A DNA stretch of 64,000 nt from NCBI GenBank assembly GCA_947095535.1, contig OX352772.1, positions 48,565,445 to 48,629,444 on the forward strand. The letters are read 5' to 3'. Below the pieces are notes generated by a model. The model was not told where the DNA came from. It saw only the letters and a program-made list of their open reading frames with translations, and did not search any database. The stretch comes from Poecilobothrus nobilitatus. Its lineage: Eukaryota > Arthropoda > Insecta > Diptera > Dolichopodidae. Below, in pieces: positions 24,464 through 34,342 of the stretch; within the stretch, counting starts at the first letter, position 1; each line of letters begins with the position of its first letter. The position numbers and the translations under genes are program-made.

Positions 24464-24522
24464 TAATCAATATTAAAAGAAGACAATTTATTCATTCTAA
24501 TCAATATTAAAAGAAGACAATA
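24464..24522. repeat. Tandem duplication, 34-bp period
   Basis: TAATCAATATTAAAAGAAGA begins at 24464 and again at 24498, with matching continuation 'caat'. The near identity indicates a recent event. Confidence 0.85.
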
Positions 24523-25437
24523 GATAAACAACATACATTAGTTTTCAAAAAACCACCCTGAACAAAAACAAAAATAAATGAAAACCTTTATTATAAAAAT
24601 GCTGTAATGACAATTTTCTTTGACATTTATGCATTTCTTTTTAGATAAAATTTTTGTTTCGGTTGTCTTTCGGTTTATCTAATTACAAAAAAAAAAAAAA
24701 AAACAATATTTTTTAACTGAATCCAATAAAAAACTTTAGATACACATTAGAACCATTTTTATATAGAAAAAAATAAAAGGAGGGTGAATTATAAACTAAT
24801 ATTTGTTACATTTTTTTTCTTAATTCATGAAAATAAAAAAAAAAAAAAAAACAGACCGTAACTAAATGAAAAATTTAATTTTAAATTTTGTAAATATAAA
24901 ATTAATCCTTTTTTTTTTTTTTTTTGGCCAACTGAAAACAATTCAATTTTGTTACGCAATGTTTATTTTTTTTAGTTCCCATCATCAAATTTTGGTATCA
25001 TTTTCTGTTTAAGGTGAAATAAAACGTTTAATTTAAAATTTTATGCCATTTTTAGTTCGGTTGTTATTGTAAACTTTATGACATTGTAAACTGCATGGCA
25101 AATTTTTTGAAATTAAAATTTTTTTTTTTTTGGGGAATAAACAGAAGTTTAAATTTAATATTTTTTTTAAAGTATTTTTTGGAATTTGTTTTCAATGTTT
25201 CGGAACGTTGTTTGAACTGATTTTTATATAATACATTAAGAACATTTTAAATTTAGAATAATATTTTTATTTGTTTAGAAGAATCAACTACTGAATTACT
25301 AAGTAGTTCCTTTTTTGTCATTAATTAATCAGAGAATAGGAGTTTATTTCCTCTTTCCCCTAAAACTTCGTTGCAGTGATTTTGTTCAAACGATTTTAAT
25401 ATAGGTGTTAAGTGGTCTGAGGTTATTAGAGTTTTTG

Positions 25438-25487
25438 TGTTTTCTCGTAAAGTCAGTGTTTTCTCGTAAAGTCAATGTTTTCTCGTG
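25438..25487. repeat. Tandem repeat, 19-bp unit, about 2.6 copies
   Basis: The unit TGTTTTCTCGTAAAGTCAG occurs twice, then a partial third (TGTTTTCTCGTG). Confidence 0.85.
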
Positions 25488-25577
25488 TTGTTTAAAAAAC
25501 TAAGGATGAAAATTTAGCCACATTACATAAATCTATTCTTAGTTCACTTTGGATACCTCTGAAGTATATACAGTTTG

Positions 25578-25650
25578 GTAATTATGACCAAACCATGACC
25601 GACACCTACCTATTTCAGAGGTAACCATGACCAAACCATCACCGATAGTC
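25578..25650. repeat. Tandem duplication, 43-bp period
   Basis: ATGACCAAACCATGACCGA at 25584 recurs at 25627 as ATGACCAAACCATCACCGA, one base different, separated by a linker. Confidence 0.8.
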
Positions 25651-26073
25651 TCCAATTATTTTTAAATTCATAGATTGTCATTGGCAACTGTAAGGCAATT
25701 GCTTGCATAATTCTCAAGATATCTTCAGTTAACTCAAGAAGTTAAATAAAATGTACTCAAACTAGAATTAGAATAATTATATTTAGAAGTCATCTAGTTA
25801 GAGTTAGAAAATAAGTTTGTTGTTTTGATATACACATATATACAAAAAATAAGAAATACTGTGTAAAAGAAAAGCTTTTCAGAAATCGGCACACATATGC
25901 AAGTTAGAGTAGTATATTTATTTAAAGTATATACATGTTATACGAATTATTGCTTTTTATTTAAAACTATTTAAACTTTAATCGTAATCTGAATATAAAA
26001 AAGCTTTTTTTTCAATTAAAGGAAATTTCTAAATAAATCATTTTTCAATTTGAAAATTGAAAGGAGGCTTTTG

Positions 26074-26236
26074 TTTTTTTAGTTTATTCCCCTGCCACAT
26101 AAATGTAACAAGAAAACTACACAGCCTTTCCTTTCCAGGAAAGGAAGGAGGTATTTTTCTTACAATGTAGTAGGATTCAAACCCTTAATTCGTCGTTGGA
26201 TACAGCATATTTTATACCGAGGTCACAGAGGCCTCT
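26074..26236 (-). mobile_element. tRNA-derived SINE with damaged A box
   Basis: The body blocks match the family on the minus strand: 'aaaggctgtgtagttttctt' and 'acatttatgtggcagg'. The B box is recognisable near 26174 (GGGTTTGAATCC). Through the head, the A-box region is deleted: GAGGCCTCTGTGACCTCGGT runs straight into 'ataaaatatgctg'. An internal AGGAAAGGAAGG duplication is also present. It would not be transcribed from its own promoter. Confidence 0.8.
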
Positions 26237-26973
26237 GGAAGTAGATATGTTAAAAAAATTTTATACGAATTTTAACATTTAAAACTTTGCTATCTTCTTA
26301 TTCTTTCCAAAAACAAATTTGCTTATCTGATTTTAAATCTATGTCTATGTATGTATTTACTATTCATCAATGTATCACGTTTTTAGTTAAATAATCCATA
26401 AAAAAGTTCCTCTACCATTAGTTTGCAATTCCCTGAAGAGTTAACACATTAAGAGTTTGATAAAATAATCTCATTTTTATTATAATCATTTTAGGGCGAC
26501 GTGTCATAAGGCGCCGCGCCATTATACCCTTGGGTGTTATGGCTCACCATTCGTGAGATATAATGGACAAATTTAGTTTGGTGACAATGTCTCGTTAGCT
26601 GTGACACAGAATACCCTTAAATTGGTAGGACATAAGACCATAATAATTTTTATTGTTTTTTGATGTTATGACTCAACAAACTGGGAGAAAATGCCATAAT
26701 AAAGGATAGTATGACTCAGCCAAAAAAAAATTCTAAATAAAAAAAAAATAAATATTAAAAATAAAACAACTTAAATTTATTAATTAAATTATTTTATTTA
26801 TTAGGTATGTTACAAAGTTTGACAAAAATGTATATTATATAATATAATATATATAATGCATATAATGTATATTATAACACATTCATATTCTTGAAAAAAA
26901 AAATAGAAAAAGCCTTTAGGAATCCCCACTACTTTACAAAAATTTGTAGTTAAAATATTTATGTAAGAAAAAT
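26237..26973. other. Mixed AT-rich stretch, possible old repeat from 26491
   Basis: From about 26491 the sequence is less AT-rich ('gggcgacgtgtcataaggcg') and recurrent 'tatgactca' words appear at 26663-26720. The same word in reverse order (TTGAGTCATAATGCCCTAA) flanks the element at 27497. This could be an older inverted-repeat element of about 1 kb (26491-27513) into which 27315-27487 inserted, but the arms are too diverged for me to claim it. Confidence 0.35.
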
Positions 26974-27258
26974 AATTAGGAGAGATTTTAAAATTGGTTT
27001 CAAAATCAAGGTTTCAATAATTTGTTTGACGAGGGTTATATGTATATTTGTATATATGTGAAATTCTTATTTAGGAAGCATTTTAGATTTGGATTCAAAA
27101 TCGGGGTATTTCCTTTTTCCAGAATATTTATATATATGTATGTATTTGATTCTGATAAGGAGTAATTTTAGAGTTCGTTACAAAATCAGGGTTATACGCT
27201 TTTTGCAGAATATGTATACTATATATGTACATATGTACAAGATTCTGAATTATTAGTA
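26974..27258 (+). repeat. Tandem array of about 90-bp 'ACAAAATCAGGGTTATACG' units, three copies
   Basis: Units start near 26974, 27070 and 27155. Each contains a 'ttaggag-attttaga' word, 'ttacaaaatcagggttata' or a diverged form, 'cgctttttgcagaatatgta' and an AT dinucleotide-rich stretch. The same unit recurs at 60533-60818 and 62340-62790. In this array all three units share one orientation. Confidence 0.75.
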
Positions 27259-27314
27259 ATGTGTTATATACTAGTATTTTAGGGTAATTTGACTCACTTA
27301 TAAGTTATATTGAG

Positions 27315-27487
27315 GGTGTAATGACAGAATGCCCGAGGAAATAAAGCCAGCGGGCCCACAATTTAGTGGAATTAACAACCATGGGTTTTAATTCTCTTTT
27401 GAAAATTATTTAAATCCCACAGGCGTTAATCCCAAACGTTTTAAAAGCTCGCGGACTTTATTTCCTCTGCCGTTCTGTCACTGCATC
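27315..27487. mobile_element. Short inverted-repeat element with 9-bp target-site duplication
   Basis: The left end GGTGTAATGACAGAATGCCC and the reverse-complemented right end GATGCAGTGACAGAACGGCA continue alike into 'gaggaaataaag'. The flanks carry an identical 9-mer, TATATTGAG, at 27306-27314 and 27488-27496. The 173-bp element is nearly all terminal repeat plus 'taatt...aaagcccac'-type sub-repeats. It is a deletion derivative of the same family as 62169-63071. Nine-base duplications occur in Mutator-like and foldback elements; that assignment is inference. Confidence 0.88.
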
Positions 27488-27496
27488 TATATTGAG

Positions 27497-29187
27497 TCAT
27501 AATGCCCTAATAATTTAATAAAAAGAAAATCAATGTTTGGTGGGTGAAAAGACGGCAAAGTTTTTTTGTGGCGTTAAATTTTTACCTTTTGAAATATTTT
27601 ACTTTACATATCAGAAGTTTTGATCATATTTCAATTAAAAATATGGGTTCTAATTTAAAATAGAATACCTAGATCACTAATCAGTATAACATTTTCTCTA
27701 TTATCTATAGAATTAAATTTTTTTTTATAAAACGAATGAAACATTTAAGATGATTTAAATTTATATTAAATATACTATTTAGTATTTGGTAATAAATGCA
27801 ATTTAAATTATCACATTCATTCATTGTAATATTAGATTAACTACCATATATTGTTTTTAAAAACAGAAAACTTCAATTTAGTACCACTAAAATACTTATA
27901 TAAGTCATTTTTTATTTAATTATAAACTTTAGTTCTTATTTGTTCATCTGATAGTTCGATTAAATTTCCTGGGCAATCATATCCATCAAATACATTATTA
28001 TAATATTAGTTCTACATTAAAAAAAAAAAAATCCTACCATATGCGAAAATAATCTAAAATTACCAAAAAACAATTTATATTCCAATATGAAATAATCTTT
28101 CATATACGTACTTATATAATAAATAGTTATATAGGATAAAAATTGAATTAATTCAAAGAATAGGCAGACCATCAAAATAATTTAATATATAATTGCAATC
28201 GATACAATATATACATAGTGATGATCCCCTTTCAAAAAGATGTAACCATATTATATGAATGCAAGAAGAATATTATAGATATGTACATACTCGTATTATG
28301 TATGATGAAAAAATAAAAAAAAATAAATATAGAAATTATTGATTAAATTTTTGTTGGTGCGGTGACCCTCTTCTAAATGCATTTCAATTTAAGTCTCTAA
28401 TAATGGATTAATATTAGACCACTGAACTATTCCGCAACAAAATGTACATTTAAATAACAACAAATAAATAACAAAAACATAAAAAAAAAATATTAAAAGT
28501 TAAAATTGAAATTTTATAGTGAGAAAAATTGATTTATCTTATCTGACAGCACACATGTCCCATTTTATGAAAGTGATTAATTTAATGTCATCATTAGAGA
28601 TAGAATAAATTCATTATACTATATTATATATATATGTAGTATATTTTGGCCATTTGATATATTTCCAATAATATAACGGTATATTGAAATAATGACATTT
28701 TTATTAGTTGAATGTATAGAAAATGGTTATAATTAAAATATATATTTGCAATTTAATAAAAGAGGACTATAATATATTTATAAAGGTTAGTTTAGTGTTA
28801 ATACCACTATATAATTGAAACTCTTAAGTGGATAAAATTAGTGAAAGTTTTTTTTTAAAATTTATTAAAGAATAGAACAAAAAATAAAATTTCTAATTTT
28901 CTTTTATAAATAGTTAAATCTTTAATAAAATTAAATATAATATAATATGATATTTGATTAGGAAGAAAATATTAATGGAGAATAAAGCAGTTCAAATTAT
29001 AGAATTCATATATGATCTCTAAATCTCTCTTACGTCAAATGTATGGACTTTGTAACCATTTGTTTAGTAGGGATAGTTGTTGCAACTGATCAGTTCACCT
29101 CTTTTGATAGCATTCTTTTGTTCTTTTAACACTTTTTCATTTATTATCAATTTCATAATTTTTTCTTCGCTTTTCTGATTTTTTTGC
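27497..29187. other. AT-rich non-coding stretch, one tRNA-like relic
   Basis: Nothing coding recognised. The tRNA-like sequence at 28353-28438 is listed separately. Confidence 0.5.
28353..28438 (-). mobile_element. tRNA-like relic (possible SINE head)
   Basis: The minus strand reads GTTGCGGAATAGTTCAGTGG, which contains an A-box-like word (TAGTTCAGTGG). It ends GGTGACCCTC..CCGCACCAAC-type, so the two ends can partly pair (GTTGCGG with CCGCaccAAC). No acceptable B box remains. It resembles the tRNA-like sequences at 30105 and 32322 in 'ccact/accact' spacing. Confidence 0.4.
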
Positions 29188-29385
29188 GGAGGTCTTGATG
29201 GCCTAGTGGATAAGTGCGCTGTAAACACCGAGGGAGCGTGGGTTCGAATCCCACACACGTCATAAGAGTTATTCCCCCTTACGACATTTTTAAATATGTG
29301 TTTTTACAGCTGAACAGCAAAGGCTGTGTAATTTCTTGTCCACATTTATGTATTAAAATGCATTAAAATGCATTAAAAAAAAAAA
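29188..29385 (+). mobile_element. tRNA-derived SINE, near-complete copy with intact A and B boxes
   Basis: The A box TGGCCTAGTGG is at 29199-29209 and the B box GGTTCGAATCC at 29241-29251; both fit RNA polymerase III consensus. The body carries 'cataagag...cttacgacat', 'aaaggctgtgtaatttcttg' and 'cacatttatgtattaaaatg'. There is a duplicated 'cattaaaatg' and an A10 tail at about 29376-29385. The head lacks the 'ataaaata' insert seen in the 45613 copy and so folds more like a true tRNA. The open frame on the opposite strand (29064-29258) is only the antisense of this head. Confidence 0.9.
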
Positions 29386-30104
29386 TTCCATTACCATTTT
29401 CAATTTACTGTCTTCATGTTCCTATATACTCTTAAATTTTAATTTTTTTTCTTTATTTCATTTAATATAATTTTTTTCTCCTTAGCTCCCACTTCTTCTT
29501 AACATTTCCCTTTTTTTGTAGTGATAACCTCCATATTAATGAAAATTCTTAGGTTTAAACTGCCTATGGAAAAAAAGACTATAGCAAAAAAGATAAAGCT
29601 CTAAATGAGTTACAGAGATCTAATGCATTGCACAGACCTAATTTCTATAACAATTTTTTTTTTGGTTATACTTTACAGAAAATTTGATTACCTGCTTTTA
29701 AATGATGATTGAATTTAAACTTTGAAATTTCATTACAACATTTGATATAATTTTTACAAAACTGAATTTTTTGTTTTTTTTCCTTGTCACTCCTATGAGG
29801 ACTATTAATAGGGCATCCACTAATGACTAAATCATTTATTATTCATATTCGACTAAGCTTCAGTTTCGTGAATCATTAATTCCACTAAGCCGTTGACTAC
29901 TCGGCTGTAGATATTGTATAAGAAAGATGTTTCATTTTTATTTCTACGCCATCTATTATCTTATACAAGAATTATGATTTATTATTATTTTATTATATAG
30001 CTATTACAATATGATATTAATTATAATTTATAGGACATATATATTAACTTATTTTTAATTTAATTATATTCTACTAATTATATATTATAAAAAAATCTGT
30101 ATGA

Positions 30105-30175
30105 CCCAGCCGGGGTTTTAACCCCAGACTTTTCGTATGAAAGGCCGGTGTCGTAACCACTACACCATTGGCTGG
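30105..30175 (-). mobile_element. tRNA-like sequence, pseudogene or SINE head
   Basis: On the minus strand a 71-nt sequence begins CCAGCC and ends GGCTGG, giving a 6-bp acceptor-like stem. It has an A-box word TGGTGTAGTGGTTA and a T-arm-like TGGGG-TTAAAA-CCCCG. The T loop has six rather than seven bases and lacks the invariant TTC, so the B box is defective. A functional tRNA is therefore unlikely. A related, more decayed copy lies at 32322-32392 in the same orientation. Confidence 0.6.
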
Positions 30176-30965
30176 ATGGTGAATAAATGTTAATAATTGG
30201 CTATGCTATTTAGAACTATAGAACTATATAAAAATTTCCCGTATTTTGGTTTACTGGTATTTTCTTATATAAGCACATATATGGTTGAAAATATTATCAC
30301 ATCGAATAGTGAATGATATATATGTAGCACTAATTTAGAAACTAAAATTTAATGCTGTAGTATGTAGTGATAACAGAGTCCAAGTATGTGCTGCTAACTA
30401 TCAAAGTATGTGCTATTTGGGATCTAAGGGTATCTTACCTAAAAATCAGTATATCTAATTTAAAAACACATATTTTTAAAATTGTTTGTCTATAAACTTT
30501 TGAACTACCCTTTGTTACTTTAGACTAATTGTTTTATGTATCTCCTTGTCTTATGTATTTTTATGAATGATATATATTGAAGCAAATTAGTATTCTACTG
30601 ACTGATCCAGCTTTTAAAGACAAGCTCTTAGTTTTCTATTTAATTTTATTACTAAGATTCACATCTAAATGTGTAGTAAAATAAATGTTTTATTAAGTTC
30701 TCGCAGCATCAGTAAATTTAAATTTTTGAAACTTTTTTTAGTGTAATATAACTAAATTTAACTTTATTAGTTTCTTTTTATACCAGTTGCCTAATTTTTA
30801 AATGGTTAACATTTAAACTATAGATTGCAAAGATTGCATAGCATTCCCCAGTAAATTTAATATTATAACCCAAGAAAATTTCCTTATCCACTTCAAGTTA
30901 TAATTTTTTTTAACTGACATTTTAGTTTATCAATTTGACAACTTTTGATCAACAAATGACATTTT

Positions 30966-31026
30966 AATGTTGCCAGTGCTACTACAATTTTTGTATTAAA
31001 CAAGAAAAATGTTGCCAGTGCTACTA
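30966..31026. repeat. Direct duplication, 42-bp period
   Basis: AATGTTGCCAGTGCTACTA occurs at 30966 and again at 31008, identical over 19 bases. Confidence 0.85.
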
Positions 31027-32321
31027 TATGTTAATATAATTTCGAAATATTTTTCCTTGAAGGATTAGTGTATTTGTTTAGCTGTAGTGTTTGAAGTTAG
31101 ATAATAAATAAAAAAAATCTTTTTTGTACTGTACAATATTTTGTAATGTGATGCTATTCGATAAAACATCATGTTTTTGTGTAACTACTTCTTTCTTTCT
31201 TTAATGGAATTCCTTTGAGAAAAGCTAGAGCAAAAATAAATAATTAAATAGCATTTTGATCAGTTTTTAAAATTTATCTATTTATTCATTTACTCTTTTT
31301 TTATACTTTTCATACATTTTCCCTTTGAACATTGACCTCTTCAATCGATTTAATTTTTTATACTTAACAACTTATACTTTCAATATAATATAAAACTCAA
31401 AAGAAAAAGAAAACAAATTAAAATTGATGTTTAACTAATTATTCATTTTTCTTTTAATTTTTTTGTTGTAACTAAACTCTATAAAATTCTTCCATTCTAA
31501 TAAATAATTTAATTAAATTCTTTCGTTAGCATCACCAGCAGTAATGTGTTCATTGACTTTCTATTGGGATTTATCTAAATCTAATATAGAGTCATGTTTT
31601 AAAAGTCCTTAACATTTGAAAGAACAGTGAGAAGAAGAACGAGAGAGAAATAATAGAAGAACATCAGCATCACATTTGCATACAACACATAAGAGAAAAA
31701 AAAAGTGAAGTAAAACCGTGAGAACAAAATAAAAAATAAATAAAAAAAAAATTCGAAAAAAATTGATTTTACAAAAAAATTTTTTATTTAATTTTAGAAT
31801 AAAAGAAATTATAAAAAAAATTCTAAGCTTTGAAGTTTTGCCTCACCATTTTGTTGTAAAAGTTAATGGAGTTTAAATTACTTTCGTATGTTAGCATCAA
31901 AGAAATATGATTGGAAAAGTTTTAATTAGAAAATTTTGATGCTTCCTTAGACATAATATTTTTGTAAGTATGCAAAGGAAATTTTCAACTGTAGTAAACT
32001 AAAATTGATAAGATGGTTAATGAGACCGGATCATATGAGATATAACATTACTTAAGGACGTATTTTGGAATATATAAAACAAGATTAAAAAATATCACCA
32101 ATATCACAGTAAAAAGTACAAGATTAAAGTTTTAATCAAATTGACTAAGAATGAAATTTAATTTTGCCTCTACTCATATGTTATAAATTAATATATACAT
32201 ATTTATTTATCTTATAACGATCTAGTATCAAAACTAATTGTTATATTTTATGGATTATCTATATGGAGCAACCACTATTGCTAATTTGTATATACAATTA
32301 TTTTATTTAATTAGATATATC

Positions 32322-32392
32322 TTGACTAAGATTTAACCCCGAAATCTTTCGACTGAAGAGTCCATGACTTCAGTACTGCATCATTGATCAGA
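32322..32392 (-). mobile_element. Decayed tRNA-like sequence, relative of 30105-30175
   Basis: Minus strand: 'tcaatgatgcagtactgaag' aligns with 'ccaatggtgtagtggttacg' of the 30105 copy. The shared 'tcgaaaga' anticodon-side word follows, then GGGGTTAAA in place of GGGGTTAAAACCCC. It is too damaged to be a tRNA gene, but the shared order supports common ancestry. Confidence 0.45.
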
Positions 32393-32763
32393 TAATAAAT
32401 TATTATACACATGTTTTATAATAGAGCCCTTTTCACACTTCTAAATTTAAATCTTCCTCCCAAGTCATTACATATTTTTGTAAATAAGATTAAAAAAAAG
32501 TTATATTATGAAAAATTCTTTTATGAGTCACAGTAAATATTATTATAAATAAGTCTTTGAAGAATTTTTTTTTTGTATATTAATATTTTTGAATATTACC
32601 ATAGATTTTTTTTGGCTAGGATTGTGTATAAGAAGAAGATATCTATAATATAATACACAAGATGTTGGCGAGACCTTGCCAACATATAAAAGAAAACATA
32701 AACTAAACTGGCAATGATGATATTTCTGTATATTTATTTAAGCTGATTTAAGTTTTGTGTTTA

Positions 32764-32848
32764 GATTTGTGTCTCTGACAATAAAATTTTAATAATTTAA
32801 AAATAATGTAATAATTTAAAATTTTATTATCAAAGACACAAATCTTCG
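32764..32848. repeat. Imperfect inverted repeat, arms of about 35 bp
   Basis: The left arm starts AGATTTGTGTCTCTGACAAT; the right arm reverse-complements to AGATTTGTGTCTTTGATAAT, and both run into 'aaaatttaaat'. The apex is about 12 nt. Related 'gagacatgaatct' and 'gagacacaaagct' words occur at 32866-32878 and 33186-33200. A small MITE relic is possible. Confidence 0.65.
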
Positions 32849-34304
32849 ACTAAAAGTATTATTCGAGACACAAAGCTTTCTTAAAAAAAAATAACATAGA
32901 AAATATCATTTTAGAAGCCTTCTCTCACAAGAGATTCATAATTTTGTACTAATTTATTATTAGACCATTAATAATATTGTTAGCCATGGAAAAACTTAGA
33001 TTTTTTAGATATCATTAGATCAGATATAGGTAGTTTTTGAAATTCCTTAGTATGTGTGAATTCCGTTGCGGATAAGATTTCACCACCAGAAAAAAGTCGT
33101 GACAGTTTTCTAAGATTAATTAGAAAGTTGTAGAAAACGACCGTCACAAAAAAAAGCGCCCGAAAAATTGTGAAATTTCATTATCAGAGACATGAATCTT
33201 TTATTAAATATACCAAAGACCTTTTCCAAAGTACATTTAAATACAATAATTTCAGAAAATTTTTTTCAAGTAAAAAAAAATAAACGCAAAAGACTTGAAA
33301 GTATTTTTAAATCTGGTTAAATAAAGTTAAAATTTTTGATATAATGTAGAAAAATTAAAATCTTTAATTTAATGTAAAATTCGGCATATTTAGATAAATA
33401 TGTCATTCCGAAAATACTATTATTGATAGAAATATTTTTGCAAAAAAAAAATTAAAACTAATTATATAATAGGACTTGTTCAAGTGTCATATTATTTTAA
33501 ATTTCGTGTGAATTTCCACATGGAAAGCATAAAGTTTCAGCTCGAGCTAAAAGGCAAAAAGACATTCAGGGCGGCGACCGATGGCGATGGCAGAATTTCG
33601 GGTCGAAAATTTAGCAGCGAAAACAGTTGTTTTTTATTGGCATAAAAAATTTTTTTAAAACTAAAGAAAAATTGAGAGTAAAATTTTAAAAAATATTAAA
33701 ATTATTTCGATTATTGGAATTGTTTTAAATGTAACAAAAAAATGTCGTAGCTGTTGGTGGGTCAATTCGGATTTCATAGCAAATGAACATCGAAACAAGA
33801 TGATTTCTTAGTAAAATATTATATGGAAATCAAAGAAAAGAATGAAGAACATTTTTTGAAACTAACAAGAATGAATGTGTCTGCATTTAATTTATTATTT
33901 TCCTTATTACTTCCTCGATTAATTTTTCTTCAAATGACATATTATTATCTTAACCTATCTACGAATGTTAACAAAATGACATTAAAAATTATTGACATTA
34001 ATCATTTTATTTACTATATTGATTTCGTCGCTACAAAATTGTAAAATATAAATTTTTCAGATGGGCAAAAAAAATTTTTTTTTTTCTATTACATCAAGTA
34101 AGTGATTCCAACGTTTTTTGAATGGTGCTGATGTAAAAATCAAATTTTTAGGAAGTTTATTTAGGGAGTCAGTATGATAACGTAAATGTTTTTGCATCTA
34201 TAGAAATTGTGCAATTGCACAGGGGATGTTCTAGTTTTATTTTAATTGTTAAGTTGTAGAAAATTTAGAATGAGAAAGAAGATTTTCGTTAGTAATTTAA
34301 AATA

Positions 34305-34342
34305 GGTGCCTCGGTGGCATATAGTGGGTAGGAGCGTTTTAT
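34305..34342 (+). mobile_element. SINE head fragment
   Basis: 'ggtgcctcggtggcatatag' followed by 'tgggtaggagcg' matches only the first 35 or so bases of the SINE family. The rest is absent, so this is a decayed fragment. Confidence 0.5.

Larger units (their letters stand above)
23873..26073. other. AT-rich non-coding stretch with short tandem duplications
   Basis: No gene recognised over 2.2 kb. Three small tandem duplications are listed separately (24464-24522, 25438-25487, 25578-25650). Confidence 0.55.
29386..34304. other. AT-rich non-coding stretch with tRNA-like relics and hairpins
   Basis: No gene recognised over about 4.9 kb; the tRNA-like pieces (30105, 32322), a 42-bp tandem duplication (30966) and an inverted repeat (32764) are listed separately. 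A local GC-richer patch at 33540-33605 ('gggcggcgaccgatggcgat') has no frame or motif I recognise. The open frame at 33823-34044 shows no domain. Confidence 0.5.

Noticed and set aside
29064..29258. 64-codon open frame (-) with 'CGIRTHAPSVFTAHLST'
   Set aside because: Antisense of the SINE head; the same wording recurs antisense to the SINE at 45613.
30105..30175. Functional tRNA gene
   Set aside because: The T loop has six bases and lacks TTC, so the B box is defective; no standard anticodon loop could be assigned.
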